The notes below the pieces were generated by a model that saw nothing but the letters and a program-made list of their open reading frames with translations, ran no database searches and was not told the DNA's origin. Made by a program: the position numbers and the translations under genes. 21,683 nucleotides of DNA from contig WELA01005835.1 of the NCBI GenBank assembly GCA_009602735.1, positions 177,222 through 198,904 of the forward strand, written 5' to 3'. The stretch is from Mesotaenium endlicherianum (taxonomy: Eukaryota > Streptophyta > Zygnematophyceae > Zygnematales > Mesotaeniaceae). Shown here piece after piece: positions 10,166-18,098 of the stretch (the first letter of the stretch is position 1; each line of letters opens with the position of its first letter).

Positions 10166-10765
10166 GAAGGGATTGACAATCCGGTCTCCCTCCAGTTAAC
10201 TCAGGAGTTTGCTGACACCCTGTCAAAAGTCCAACAAAACCTGCACAGAGCCCAAGAAAACCAACAAAAATACGCTAATCAACACCGTCGGGAGCTGACA
10301 TTTTCTAAAGGCGATTTAGTCAAATTGCATTCTCAGCACCTGTACCTCCCTGGTGTGGTCAAGAAAAAGCTTGGCCCTGTCTGGGTCGGTCCATATTCGG
10401 TGGTGCGTCGTGTCGGTCAGAATGCTTACAAACTGAACATGTCAGCCGAATACAAGGGTCACCCGGTCTTTAATGTCTCCTTCCTGGAACCATACATCAA
10501 AGGTGATACACTGTTCACAGGTCGGTTACCTGTCCAACCGGGACCGATCCCCGCTGTCCGGGACGGCGACCCTTAGGAATATGAGGTCGATGTGATTTTA
10601 GACGCTCGCTCAGTCCGTCGATCGTCTAAATATGTCATGAAGTACCTCATCCGATGGAAGGGTTACGATGCCTCTGGGGACACTTGGGAATTTAAGGACC
10701 ATTTGACCAATGCCAAAGGAGCGTTGAAACGGTTCCACCTTCGGGCCGCTGGAGGCCCTTCATAA

Positions 10766-11102
10766 CTGTCATTTCAGTTGACACGGGAAGGTGACAGGCA
10801 GTCCTGTCTCCATTTAAGTTGGAGGGGAACATATATGACAGTTAGTGAGCGAGACCGATAAAGGGACAATTACGTGAATCCTAAGTGTCAGCATAGTGAC
10901 AGAGGGGACAGCCAAGCCCACATAAAGCACCTTGAGCTGAAGGAAGGAACTTAACTCACCCTAAAACACATTCATACGTTTATATTTAGCGCACCGCAAC
11001 TACGTCAACTTTTAGCAATGGCCCTGTGAGGTAAACAGGACCGAATCCACTATACTAATACTAACATACTTCCTGCAATCCCTATGACAAAGGTCCATAT
11101 CC
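10766..11102. other. Spacer between pol and ORF3
   Basis: No gene is seen in this roughly 340-bp stretch. It contains the internal polypurine-tract copy at 10814-10826 and a first TACTAAC branch-like motif at 11059-11065. Confidence 0.6.
10814..10826 (+). other. Internal copy of the polypurine tract
   Basis: TTAAGTTGGAGGG is identical over 13 nt to the tract just before the 3' LTR (12909-12921). It lies about 50 bp after the pol stop, where elements lacking extra ORFs normally have their PPT. It could prime a second plus strand or be the relic of an older 3' end. Confidence 0.55.
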
Positions 11103-11133
11103 TACTAACTTGTGCCCTGGTTACATGTACAGG
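11103..11133 (+). promoter_or_regulatory. Putative branch point and 3' splice site for ORF3
   Basis: TACTAAC (11103-11109), the optimal branch-point sequence, is followed 24 nt from the branch A by TACAG|G. The next three bases are the ORF3 ATG (11134). Candidate donors are GTAAGG (5441-5446), immediately after the gag ATG, and GTATGG (5436), which would remove the gag ATG from the spliced RNA. Splicing is inferred from motifs only. Confidence 0.45.
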
Positions 11134-12810
11134 ATGGCTCCCACAACACAAAAGGAGGACAGAAAGCGCAAGGCAGAAGAAGCCAGGAGGACAATGGAGC
11201 AATACCAGAAGGAGCTGGCGGCGACGTCCCTCACCAAGAGAGAACAAGAAAGGGTCCGCAGACAACAAGAGGCGGCAGAAGAGGCACAGAGGAAGAAGGA
11301 TCAGGAAGCGGAAAACCTCAGGAAAGCTGAGGAGGCGAGACGGTTGAAACAACAAGAAGAAGCGGCAGCGGCAGAGGAGGAGAAAAGAAAAAAGATTGAA
11401 GCAGACAAACAGAAGAGCTTGGCCACTTACAGGTATACTGTGGTGGGTGGCCAAAACTTCGATAACTTGAAGGAAGCATTGCTGGCAGCCCAGGAGATCA
11501 ACCGGCTGGAACAGACTACACTACTACAGCGGGACGGAGCTGCAGCACTGGATAGGTACATCGAGGCACACACTGGTGTGGTCCTCTACGAAGATTATGC
11601 CAAGATGGTGGGCTATACAGCAGAGCATGCCCGGTATCTCGCAGATGATTCAGAGGACAAGCTGGTCTCCATACCGGGAATAGTGGGAGATCAGAGACTC
11701 ATCCGGATGGTGAGCATGCGACCCGATAGCTTTAAGGATACGGTATTCTACCTCACACTCCTGCCAGCTTACAATGAAGTTGAGAGAAGGAGCTGGGAGT
11801 ACTTGGCCAGGGAAGCAGGACAGCAGATGTTCTCTCCCCACTGGTTCCCGTGTAAACTGAGGAAGGCTGAGCACGGACCCCAGTACTACCAGCAGCCAAC
11901 AGACTGGAGGTGGATGACCGTCACAAATAAGAAGCAGGAGTGTGACCGAGCCCAACCGGATGACTTCCACTATGGCCTAGACGGCTATCTCATCCTACCA
12001 CCTCACATTGCCCCTTGGGACCCCAGGCTGAATGGATGCCTGAGCAATATGAATGCAGAGACCAAGGAACATAGGAGGAGGGGAAGAGACTACTTCTCTA
12101 AGGGAAAGCATGCCTTTGTCAAATGGGCAAAGAATGCAGGCCGGATAGATATCAGTAGGCTGAAGGCCAAGCAACCTCCAGCGCGCCCTAAGAAAGGGAG
12201 GTCGGTAGACTACTCCATGTCTACTAGGGAGCAGGACGACTTAGTGGACGAGACCCCTACTCTCTCCGAGGAGGAGGATGAGGAGGATGAGGAAGAAGAA
12301 CAAGGCAGAGGAGAAGCATCAGCAGCAGGTACTCAGGATACCCAGGGACAGGCAGTGGCACTTCCTAAAGAACCACGATCAGGTGTGTGGAATGTGATCC
12401 CCGTTATGGCGACAACTGGACCCCGCGCTCGCTCCCCCAGCCCACCTGCCCAAGCAGGGGAAGAAGCTGATCTGACTGTACTGGGCAGCAGACACAGACA
12501 GAAATCCCCAGAGGACAGGGGTGCCAGAAGAGGGACACGCGGGTGGGCCAGAGGTATGCCAGCCTCCCCCTCCGCTCAGGGGCATGTACCTCTAGCCAAT
12601 GTATTTCAGCATCCTACTGGAATGCCTGTCTATGTGGGAATCAACACCCAAGTGGTTGAAGAGCAGGCCACCATCCTCCGTTCTCCTCGAGGGCCAACTT
12701 TAGAGCAAACAGGGTTCTTTAGAAGGCCAGCTGACAGACCTAGAGGGCTGTCCAGATCTAGGTCCAGATCTCCGTCTCCTGACCCTGAAGCCCCAGGAAC
12801 AACCCCTTAA
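11134..12810 (+). CDS. ORF3, unrecognised accessory protein of the retroelement
   Basis: An intact 558-codon ORF lies between pol and the 3' LTR in the sense direction. I do not recognise the family. Residues ~5-105 are very rich in Lys, Arg, Glu, Gln and Ala with heptad-like spacing (AEEARRTMEQYQKEL, EAENLRKAEEARRLKQQEE), so a long coiled coil is likely. Residues ~110-350 look globular, with many aromatics (SPHWFPCKLRKAEHG, TDWRWMTVTN, FHYGLDGYLILPPHIAPWD). A basic stretch (RLKAKQPPARPKKGR) is followed by an acidic tract at ~376-392 (EEEDEEDEEEEQ). The C-terminal third is Pro/Ser/Arg-rich and ends in an SR-type tail (RSRSRSPSPDPE). No signal peptide, transmembrane helix or glycoprotein-like Cys pattern is seen, so it is not an obvious envelope. 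An RNA- or nucleoprotein-binding role is only a guess. The start is ATG 11134, one base after a probable splice acceptor; ATG 11125 is an alternative in unspliced RNA. Confidence 0.8.
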   Translation: MAPTTQKEDRKRKAEEARRTMEQYQKELAATSLTKREQERVRRQQEAAEEAQRKKDQEAENLRKAEEARRLKQQEEAAAAEEEKRKKIEADKQKSLATYRYTVVGGQNFDNLKEALLAAQEINRLEQTTLLQRDGAAALDRYIEAHTGVVLYEDYAKMVGYTAEHARYLADDSEDKLVSIPGIVGDQRLIRMVSMRPDSFKDTVFYLTLLPAYNEVERRSWEYLAREAGQQMFSPHWFPCKLRKAEHGPQYYQQPTDWRWMTVTNKKQECDRAQPDDFHYGLDGYLILPPHIAPWDPRLNGCLSNMNAETKEHRRRGRDYFSKGKHAFVKWAKNAGRIDISRLKAKQPPARPKKGRSVDYSMSTREQDDLVDETPTLSEEEDEEDEEEEQGRGEASAAGTQDTQGQAVALPKEPRSGVWNVIPVMATTGPRARSPSPPAQAGEEADLTVLGSRHRQKSPEDRGARRGTRGWARGMPASPSAQGHVPLANVFQHPTGMPVYVGINTQVVEEQATILRSPRGPTLEQTGFFRRPADRPRGLSRSRSRSPSPDPEAPGTTP

Positions 12811-12908
12811 GGTGACACGCTGAAGAGGCAGTCAGTAAGGGAGGCTGGTCAGGTTCAGTTCCCTTATTTAAAATTTCTGCAGTTTAATGTTGTCGAGGCG
12901 ACAACAAG
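12811..12908 (+). other. 3' untranslated segment with hairpin before the polypurine tract
   Basis: No ORF is seen. A perfect 8-bp hairpin, TGTTGTCG-AGG-CGACAACA (12888-12906), lies two bases upstream of the PPT. A similar TCGAGG-containing sequence is common just before the PPT in plant chromoviruses. Confidence 0.5.
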
Positions 12909-12921
12909 TTAAGTTGGAGGG
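12909..12921 (+). other. Polypurine tract of the 3' LTR
   Basis: TTAAGTTGGAGGG, then AT, precedes the LTR start TGTAATG at 12924. This purine-rich tract is the expected plus-strand DNA priming site. Confidence 0.75.
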
Positions 12922-12923
12922 AT

Positions 12924-13644
12924 TGTAATGAATCAGTATATTAGTGGATATAATATTCATTTAAATATAATAGTTAATTAAGTTCAGCCTGCTGAACTTT
13001 AGTTAATAGTCAGTCTGCTGGACTTTACATAATTATCAGTTTGCTGACTCAGTCGAAAGCAGCAGGCTGAAAGTCCATATAAGTCAGCTTGCTGACACAT
13101 TCTTTGACAGCAAGCTGACTTCCGTACTCGGTAGCAGCGAACTGCCTTGATATGCATCTAAGTGCGATATGCTAGATGAATGGCCAGATGACATCCCTAT
13201 GATGGATGGCTATTCGGGATGATGGGAGATGGCGGTGGATTTGGTTAACCGAGGTCCTACCAACGTGGTTAACTCCCGGGTAGGCGGTGCCATCGCACTG
13301 ACCGTTGAACAGTAAACTCATTCCATGTACATATGCTAGGCATTGCTCTCGAGTTCGGCATTTGGAAACGAGGCCAACTCTCTTGTACAGCTTACTGAGA
13401 GAGATTTGAATCCAAGGCGAGAAGCCATTGATACGCACTGTCTTCTAACCTTGCTTATGTATGAGTTTACTGATTTGCATTATTGATGCTAGTTTACTCG
13501 CATTTGACTTACGAGTATTATTCACTGCTAGCGTGTTGTCCTTTGTTGTTGAACCAGTTAACGAAAAATACCATAAAGATTACTTGCTGATATAAAGATC
13601 TTTATTAATTGTTAATCGCCTATTTGGTAAGTCGATCCATTTCA
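12924..13644 (+). repeat. 3' LTR of the chromovirus (721 bp)
   Basis: It begins TGTAATG and ends TTTCA, matching the 5' LTR with about 55 differences (hand alignment, roughly 7-8%). Differences cluster in the palindrome-rich U3 region. This copy keeps perfect palindromes that are broken in the 5' copy, for example GTCAGCTTGCTGAC (13083-13096). Its right end abuts a truncated minus-strand gag. Confidence 0.9.
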
Positions 13645-13938
13645 GGGTGGAATAGCCGGTTGCACCACTGGATTAACATGGATTTGGGGTAGAGCAGGTG
13701 CAGGTTCCGAACTTGTCGAAGCGGCATTCTCAACAACAACTCGCACCATTCTCTCCATCTCCGCGCGCATATTTTGTTGAAATTGGGCGTAGACTTCTCC
13801 TCCAATTGCATTTGCCATTTGCCTTAGCATCGCCTGCATCTTTTGTTGCTCTCTCGTCATCGTTGGTGCTGCCTGCTGAACCACGCGCTCACCATGCTTG
13901 ACATGTTCGCCTCCTCCAGCTGCCGATTGCGACTCCAT
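13645..13938 (-). pseudogene. Truncated start of Gag from a second LTR retrotransposon
   Basis: The minus strand encodes 98 residues from ATG 13938 (MESQSAAGGGEHVKHGERV...), including a charged, Gln/Met-rich likely helical stretch (TREQQKMQAMLRQMANAIGG, EMERMVRVVVENAAS) and a Pro-rich end. The frame runs directly into the boundary of the chromovirus LTR, where the LTR supplies a stop, so the rest has been cut off. A tRNA-iMet-type PBS lies 23 nt upstream of the ATG, which argues for a retroelement Gag. No capsid or zinc-knuckle part remains, so Ty3/gypsy versus Ty1/copia cannot be decided from the protein. Confidence 0.6.
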
Positions 13939-13961
13939 AATATATTATGCAAACTAACCCA

Positions 13962-13973
13962 GCTCCGAAACCA
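13962..13973 (-). other. Primer binding site of the minus-strand element
   Basis: The minus strand reads TGGTTTCGGAGC, differing at one position from the PBS of the neighbouring chromovirus (TGGTATCGGAGC). The preceding minus-strand bases end TTTCA-TC, consistent with an LTR end in CA two bases upstream. Confidence 0.6.
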
Positions 13974-13975
13974 GA

Positions 13976-14750
13976 TGAAAGGGGCAGAGTGCTCTAGTGG
14001 AAGCGTAGTAACTCACGAGGAAAGAAACTAGTTGCAATTATACTAAAGAGTGCAGCGGCATATCACTAAGAAAGCTTAGGAAAATGACTCAACAATTTGA
14101 GTAGCAATAAACCGCTCACAAATGATGTAGGATGGAAGACCTTGTCATTACAAACCTGTAGAAATCTTCCCAAGAAACAAAGAAGTTGTGCCTATTTATA
14201 GTTTTCTGCCTAAGTGCTCCTCTCTAGTAGAAAGCTACAAAATTTCCAAAGTGTTCGTCAATTTGTCCCTTCTTGAATATTCATGAGTATGCCAGATCAG
14301 TCTCATCTGACGTGTCGGGCCGTATTGACGTCCACATACATGCATCGACATTACTAGAATATTCTATCTTAGACGCGCTAGGCTAAACCGAAACTTCTAG
14401 GTAAATTGACCTAGTCGGCACTCCGCGTCAGCCGAACTTACGTGGAGGTTCGAGTTCACTCTAACGGGTCAGATCGCTCGACGTTGTTGTCAATCCAACG
14501 GTCGCGCTCACCGCGAATCAAGGACCGTCATCAACCGACCTCAAAAGTAATCAAACTTCGGAAATCCATAACTCTCTCACTACTTAACCAAATTCGATAA
14601 AATTTATATCAAAATGACCACAAAAATGCACTCCAGAAAGTTCTGTGCAATCAAAACATACTTTCATGAAACTCAAAAATGTACTTCATAAACCTATGAC
14701 CTTACAACATATTCAAGTAGCACACGCAACAAAGACATTATTAATATATG
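13976..14750 (-). repeat. Probable 5' LTR of the minus-strand element (outer end unresolved)
   Basis: On the plus strand it begins TGAAAGGGG next to the PBS. A minus-strand TATA box, TATAAATA (14193-14200), lies about 220 bp upstream of the PBS, which suits a promoter followed by R-U5. Sequence farther out (about 14560-14700) has the AT-rich, GAGAGAGTTATGG-containing character seen in some plant LTR U3 regions. The outer boundary was not located, because the only possible partner LTR would be outside this window or lost. The end coordinate is a rough estimate. Confidence 0.4.
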
Positions 14751-15287
14751 ATTATGAACCTTCTGGTGCCAAATATAACTTCGTCCAATTTTGTCGTGCC
14801 CAAATGAACAATGGAATGTAAGTATATGGCATTTACATTACAAAAAAAACAATCAGCATCGTATTTCAAGACATACATGCAATTTGACCTCCAGGTTTTC
14901 AACATAAACGAAAAAAACAGGTGCAAGGGATGTAGCGTACAGAGTATATGAATTCTAAAAAATTATAATAAGGAACACAGAGCTAGGGATGTTCACATGG
15001 TCAAGACATTTCATGAATGCGCATAAAGATATACTTAAACACCTTGTACATAATAATTCACACGATCAATGCCGAATTGGTTGATGGTCAATGGGCGGCA
15101 CACATGTAATTGGTGTCCTTACAAGGGCATGACTAGATGTGACAAGGCAGGAGAACATATCTTTTAACCTACTCCAAAACGCACCAAATACACAATATTA
15201 GGTTAGTTGTCGAAGGTAATATAGGATTTTGTATATAAAAATATTCAAAATATAGATTGAGAAGTAAAGACTTATCGTGAATCCTAC
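14751..15287. other. AT-rich stretch without a recognised gene
   Basis: Only short frames and A/T runs are seen. It may belong to the minus-strand LTR or to flanking DNA. Confidence 0.4.
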
Positions 15288-15372
15288 ACTTCCTTGCGGA
15301 AGTGGCGCAGCCAATCAGCTGCCTGCGGCTAGCGCAGGCACTGCGCCAGCAGCCTATATCAGGCGCTGCGCC
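15288..15372. repeat. Cluster of nested inverted repeats
   Basis: Hairpin 1 is ACTTCC-TTGC-GGAAGT (15288-15303). Hairpin 2 is nested: outer arms TGGCGCAG (15303-15310) and CTGCGCCA (15341-15348), inner arms GCCTGCG (15321-15327) and CGCAGGC (15333-15339). Hairpin 3 is GGCGC-T-GCGCC (15362-15372). A CCAAT box lies between the arms at 15311-15315. The GC-rich cluster stands out from AT-rich surroundings and could be cruciform-forming or a promoter-like element. Confidence 0.6.
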
Positions 15373-17409
15373 GCCGTTATTCAGTCATTGCACAGGCAAA
15401 TAGTTTCTTTTCGCACTCTACGAGCCCCCCACCCACCTGTACGCATTAATAACGTCGCGGCACACGAGAGTGCAACACACATGCTTTCCTATAGTAGAAA
15501 GCGCAGAGGTCATGCATATGTCTTTAGCAACCACAGAACAGCTCGCATAAGACTAGTCGTTGTAACTTCGCCTAATATAATATCCTTAGTCAGAATATAG
15601 ACATTGGTCCTAATGATTACGGTCATTATACGTGTACAATTGCATTATTTCGCCAATAAACACAAACAAATATTGCCACATAAGTCTGTGGTATCAAAGT
15701 GTGACCAATTCTGACCAATTTCATGTGTCACCTCAGCCCACCTCAGCCCTCGGCTTCGGAATTCGTTTTGAGAAGTGCCCCAAGGATTTAATCAAATATG
15801 CCAGTTCGTGCAGGATCACTCCCGATGAAGACTGTGAGTTCGTAATATTTGATAGTAATCCTCAGCCGACCTTACTGGACGCCGTACTTTGAAGCTACGT
15901 AGCAGAACTTTGCACCTTGTTCGCTAATAATTATCACAAGAGAGCGACTAAACCAGAGACAAAACGGTACGGCCAGGGTTTTTTTCCAGGCGCTTTTTGG
16001 GTACCTTGCCTCGGGCGTCCTACTCGTCCTACTTTCTATCCTACCCATTCCGGTGCCCAGTCCTAACAATTCCGAGAACGCGTAGTCTTAGGGTGAGTTT
16101 ACAGTGGGCAAATCGATCGCGACTCGATTATTGAAAAGTACGAAGCGGTACCTTCAAGTACATTTTCAATTTGAGCGCGATAAATGTGTTGTTTACATTG
16201 CTCTTTAGGCGCGACGTGATTGATTGAAGTTGGTAAAAAATTGATTGAAGTTCGTGGTTTCAATCAATTGAACTCGGACTTTCAATTCTGCTCTCGAGGA
16301 GAATTGAAATCCTGAAATGTGTTCGACCCCTCGAATGACCCCTCCTCTCCGATCCCTTGATCGACAAGGACTGTCGGTATTAGGTAGGGGAGTCAAATAA
16401 GTATGTACTCGTAAAGTACTTTCTATTTTTTTCTAACGATTTCGGGACGACAAAGAGTACAGAAAAAAAATTCACGTCCACCAAGTTTCTACACTCAAAA
16501 CTCTTCTCTGAACCCATCGCGCCCAGATTTGTCTACCTAGCTATTGCTTGTCTGAAAGAAAAAAAACCCGCGCCATGGCTTCCATGACAGGCACGGATGC
16601 AGGGCGCTGTTGTGGAGCGGTACATATATGTATGCTGTGCAAGTTTTCCTCGCTATTTGGGAGCTGCCAACACAATAGTTGCTACTGCATTCTGGTGTAG
16701 AGCAGGCTATGGTGTATGTTAAAAGTTATGTTCGCGGCTGGTGAGGATGTGAGGTTTATAAAGGTCAAATTTTGCGAACAAGATGCACGATGCACGACGT
16801 TAAAATATGCTTTGTGAGGTCTGACCGAGCCCGGAAATTACGCAGAGACGAAGCGCGACATTAGGTGGAGGGGATTATACTATTTCCCTAAAATAATTAT
16901 GTGCCAGGGCACTGTATATGCTATATTGTCAACCTGTTTGAAACTTGCTCGTCAATTTTGATTCGTCGCTTCCATCGAGTATTTTTCAATCCCTTAATTC
17001 GCGTTGATCAATGGAGTAGCTGTGGCCACTATAAACCGGCCCTTAGCTGGTCTGATCGAGCTGCTCCTCGAACTGGTCTCTCCAGGTTATTCCGTAATCG
17101 ACAGGCTATGTCAAAATTGACGTGCTCATAAAGTGGCTCCGAGAGTCCGGAATCCGAACTGCTAGTTTCCTCAGGGTTTCCTGTTGGGCAAATTCCTATT
17201 CCTGTTTGGTACGCGAATTAACGTTCGTTTTGCCACACGTGCCCTTTCTGTGTCTTCGTACTTCTCACGTCCTTCAGGTGTTAGGCGAGGATACCTGTTG
17301 GATGCAAATATGCTTCCTCATCAGATGATTCTTGAGTGGTATTCTTTCTCTTGGATTATATTTCTGTGACTCCATGACTTATATTTCTTTCCGAATTAAC
17401 TTTCTGTAG
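15373..17409. other. Intergenic region with no confident gene
   Basis: An 86-codon plus-strand frame at 15632-15892 (contains FGIRFEKCPKDLIKYASSC and PDEDCEFVIFDSN) has a coding-like look but matches no family I know. Other frames are short. The promoter and 5' untranslated part of the plus-strand IQ gene should lie near its right end. A pyrimidine-rich acceptor-like TTTCTGTAG ends at 17409. Confidence 0.4.
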
Positions 17410-17554
17410 AATGGCAGCTGCCACCACAGCTTTGCTTCATCATGAGGAAAGGGATGAAGAGCCTAATGGTAGCATTGATGGGTGGATATTAGATCATGAG
17501 GAAGCAGCTACGCGAATACAAGCTGCTGTGAGAGGTTTTTTGGTGCGGAGATGG
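17410..17554 (+). CDS. 5' coding exon of a second IQ-motif protein
   Basis: From ATG 17411 the exon encodes 48 residues: MAAATTALLHHEERDEEPNG, then an acidic linker and the IQ motif EEAATRIQAAVRGFLVRRW. The exon ends at 17554 with TGG, followed by the strong donor GTAAGC. It is bounded upstream by TTTCTGTAG, so there may be an intron in the 5' untranslated region. The next exon at 17861 begins FRAK, which completes the IQ consensus (IQxxxRGxxxRxxFRAK) across the splice junction in phase 0. This is good evidence that both exons are real. The role is probably calmodulin or light-chain binding. It is paralogous to the minus-strand exon at 236-391, with the same intron position. Confidence 0.7.
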
Positions 17555-17860
17555 GTAAGCCGAGTAATGCCTGCCAGGCATGCAGCGGTCTGATGAGTTT
17601 CATGTCTGCTCTCTTCTATCATTAATGATTAAACGTTGAATTATCATAGGGATTCTTCTATGTATTTCGAATAATCTTCGCACGTAGCAACTCTTGTTCA
17701 CAGCTATTTTAGGAGGTTATGAGGTTACGCAGGACTTTTTTTGTCACATGAGCTACTTAATCAGCCACCAAAAGTATTAAGCAACTTACCTTGATCCCCG
17801 CACCATCTTTAGGACTACTGTTGAAGCTTATATGTGACTGATGCGATATGTTGCTTGCAG

Positions 17861-17974
17861 TTCAGGGCAAAGCAGGTTGTGCTGCGCCTCTCTGCCTTCC
17901 CGACTTTGTTGAACGAAGAGCGTAACGACTATGTCCGCAAGAGACGAAGCATTCCCAAGTACTGCGACTCACCT
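17861..17974 (+). CDS. Second exon of the plus-strand IQ-motif protein (3' end uncertain)
   Basis: It follows the acceptor TTGCTTGCAG after a 306-nt intron. The frame reads FRAKQVVLRLSAFPTLLNEE followed by a basic stretch (YVRKRRSIPKY), and meets TGA at 17975-17977. Either the protein ends there (about 86 residues) or the exon is spliced earlier, for example at the weak donor CCCAA|GTACTG (17959), and joins exons downstream. The neighbouring (CA)n tract would then be intronic. Whether it is the same gene as the membrane-protein exons from 19158 on is not known. Confidence 0.55.
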
Positions 17975-18008
17975 TGAGCTTCTTTTTGTTCTTGCTCAAG
18001 TCACACAA

Positions 18009-18022
18009 CACACACACACACA

Positions 18023-18085
<63 letters not shown>

Positions 18086-18098
18086 GCGCGCGCGCACA
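18009..18098. repeat. (CA)n microsatellite ending in (GC)n
   Basis: A CA run with one CT interruption near 18023 changes to CGCGCGCGCGC. Frames through it (His/Thr or Val/Cys repeats) are not genes. Confidence 0.95.

Larger units (their letters stand above)
6871..10765 (+). pseudogene. pol: Pol polyprotein (PR-RT-RH-IN-chromodomain), interrupted
   Basis: The pol frame is -1 to gag and is entered by frameshift near 6898; the first in-frame ATG is 6985. Domains in order: aspartic protease (VDGGASHTF, about 7207); reverse transcriptase ([23 protein letters not shown], catalytic FLDD at 8302-8313, [11 protein letters not shown]); RNase H (TDACDFAMGAIL, ITDHLALTHF, ADALSRR); integrase HHCC zinc finger (H...H, then C-x2-C at 9519-9535); integrase core with D of MDWVV (about 9618), D of ISDRDSKF (about 9818) and E of QTERTN (about 9925); GPY/F-like module (GPVWVGPYSVV); chromodomain from 10577 (EYEVDVILD...YLIRWKGY...DTWEF) to TAA 10763-10765. 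Lesions: a one-base frame change at 8868-8871 where TGA ends the first frame, beside short A and T runs; in-frame TAG at 9762-9764 in the integrase core; in-frame TAG at 10574-10576 just before the chromodomain. Single Ns at 8636, 9728 and 10128 are flanked by direct duplications. The third adds 38 bp and causes an artificial frame change. Confidence 0.93.
4684..13644 (+). mobile_element. Ty3/gypsy chromovirus LTR retrotransposon with an additional third ORF
   Basis: The element is about 9 kb: 5' LTR, tRNA-iMet-type PBS, gag, pol (protease, reverse transcriptase, RNase H, integrase, chromodomain), an unrecognised 558-aa ORF3, polypurine tract, 3' LTR. Both LTRs start TGTAATG and end TTTCA (TG...CA boundaries). 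The order RT-RH-IN with a C-terminal chromodomain places it among chromoviruses of the Ty3/gypsy (Metaviridae) group. No target-site duplication is present: the 5 bases before the left LTR are GTTCG and those after the right LTR are GGGTG. The LTRs differ at about 55 of 720 positions by hand alignment. Pol is broken by a frameshift and two TAG codons and contains three single-N assembly joins. This copy is probably not autonomous as sequenced, and is possibly a recombinant or mis-joined copy. Confidence 0.92.

Noticed and set aside
9762..10576. TAG reassigned to glutamine in this genome
   Set aside because: Only two TAG codons in a defective mobile element support it. gag, pol and ORF3 end with TAA, and no host gene here shows in-frame TAG.
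11134..12810. ORF3 as a retroviral-type envelope
   Set aside because: There is no signal peptide, transmembrane helix, furin-type site or Cys-rich ectodomain. Only its genomic position resembles env.
15301..15320. tRNA-iMet-like fragment (AGTGGCGCAG)
   Set aside because: Only a D-arm-like 10-mer matches and no cloverleaf can be formed; the bases are better explained by the nested inverted repeat.
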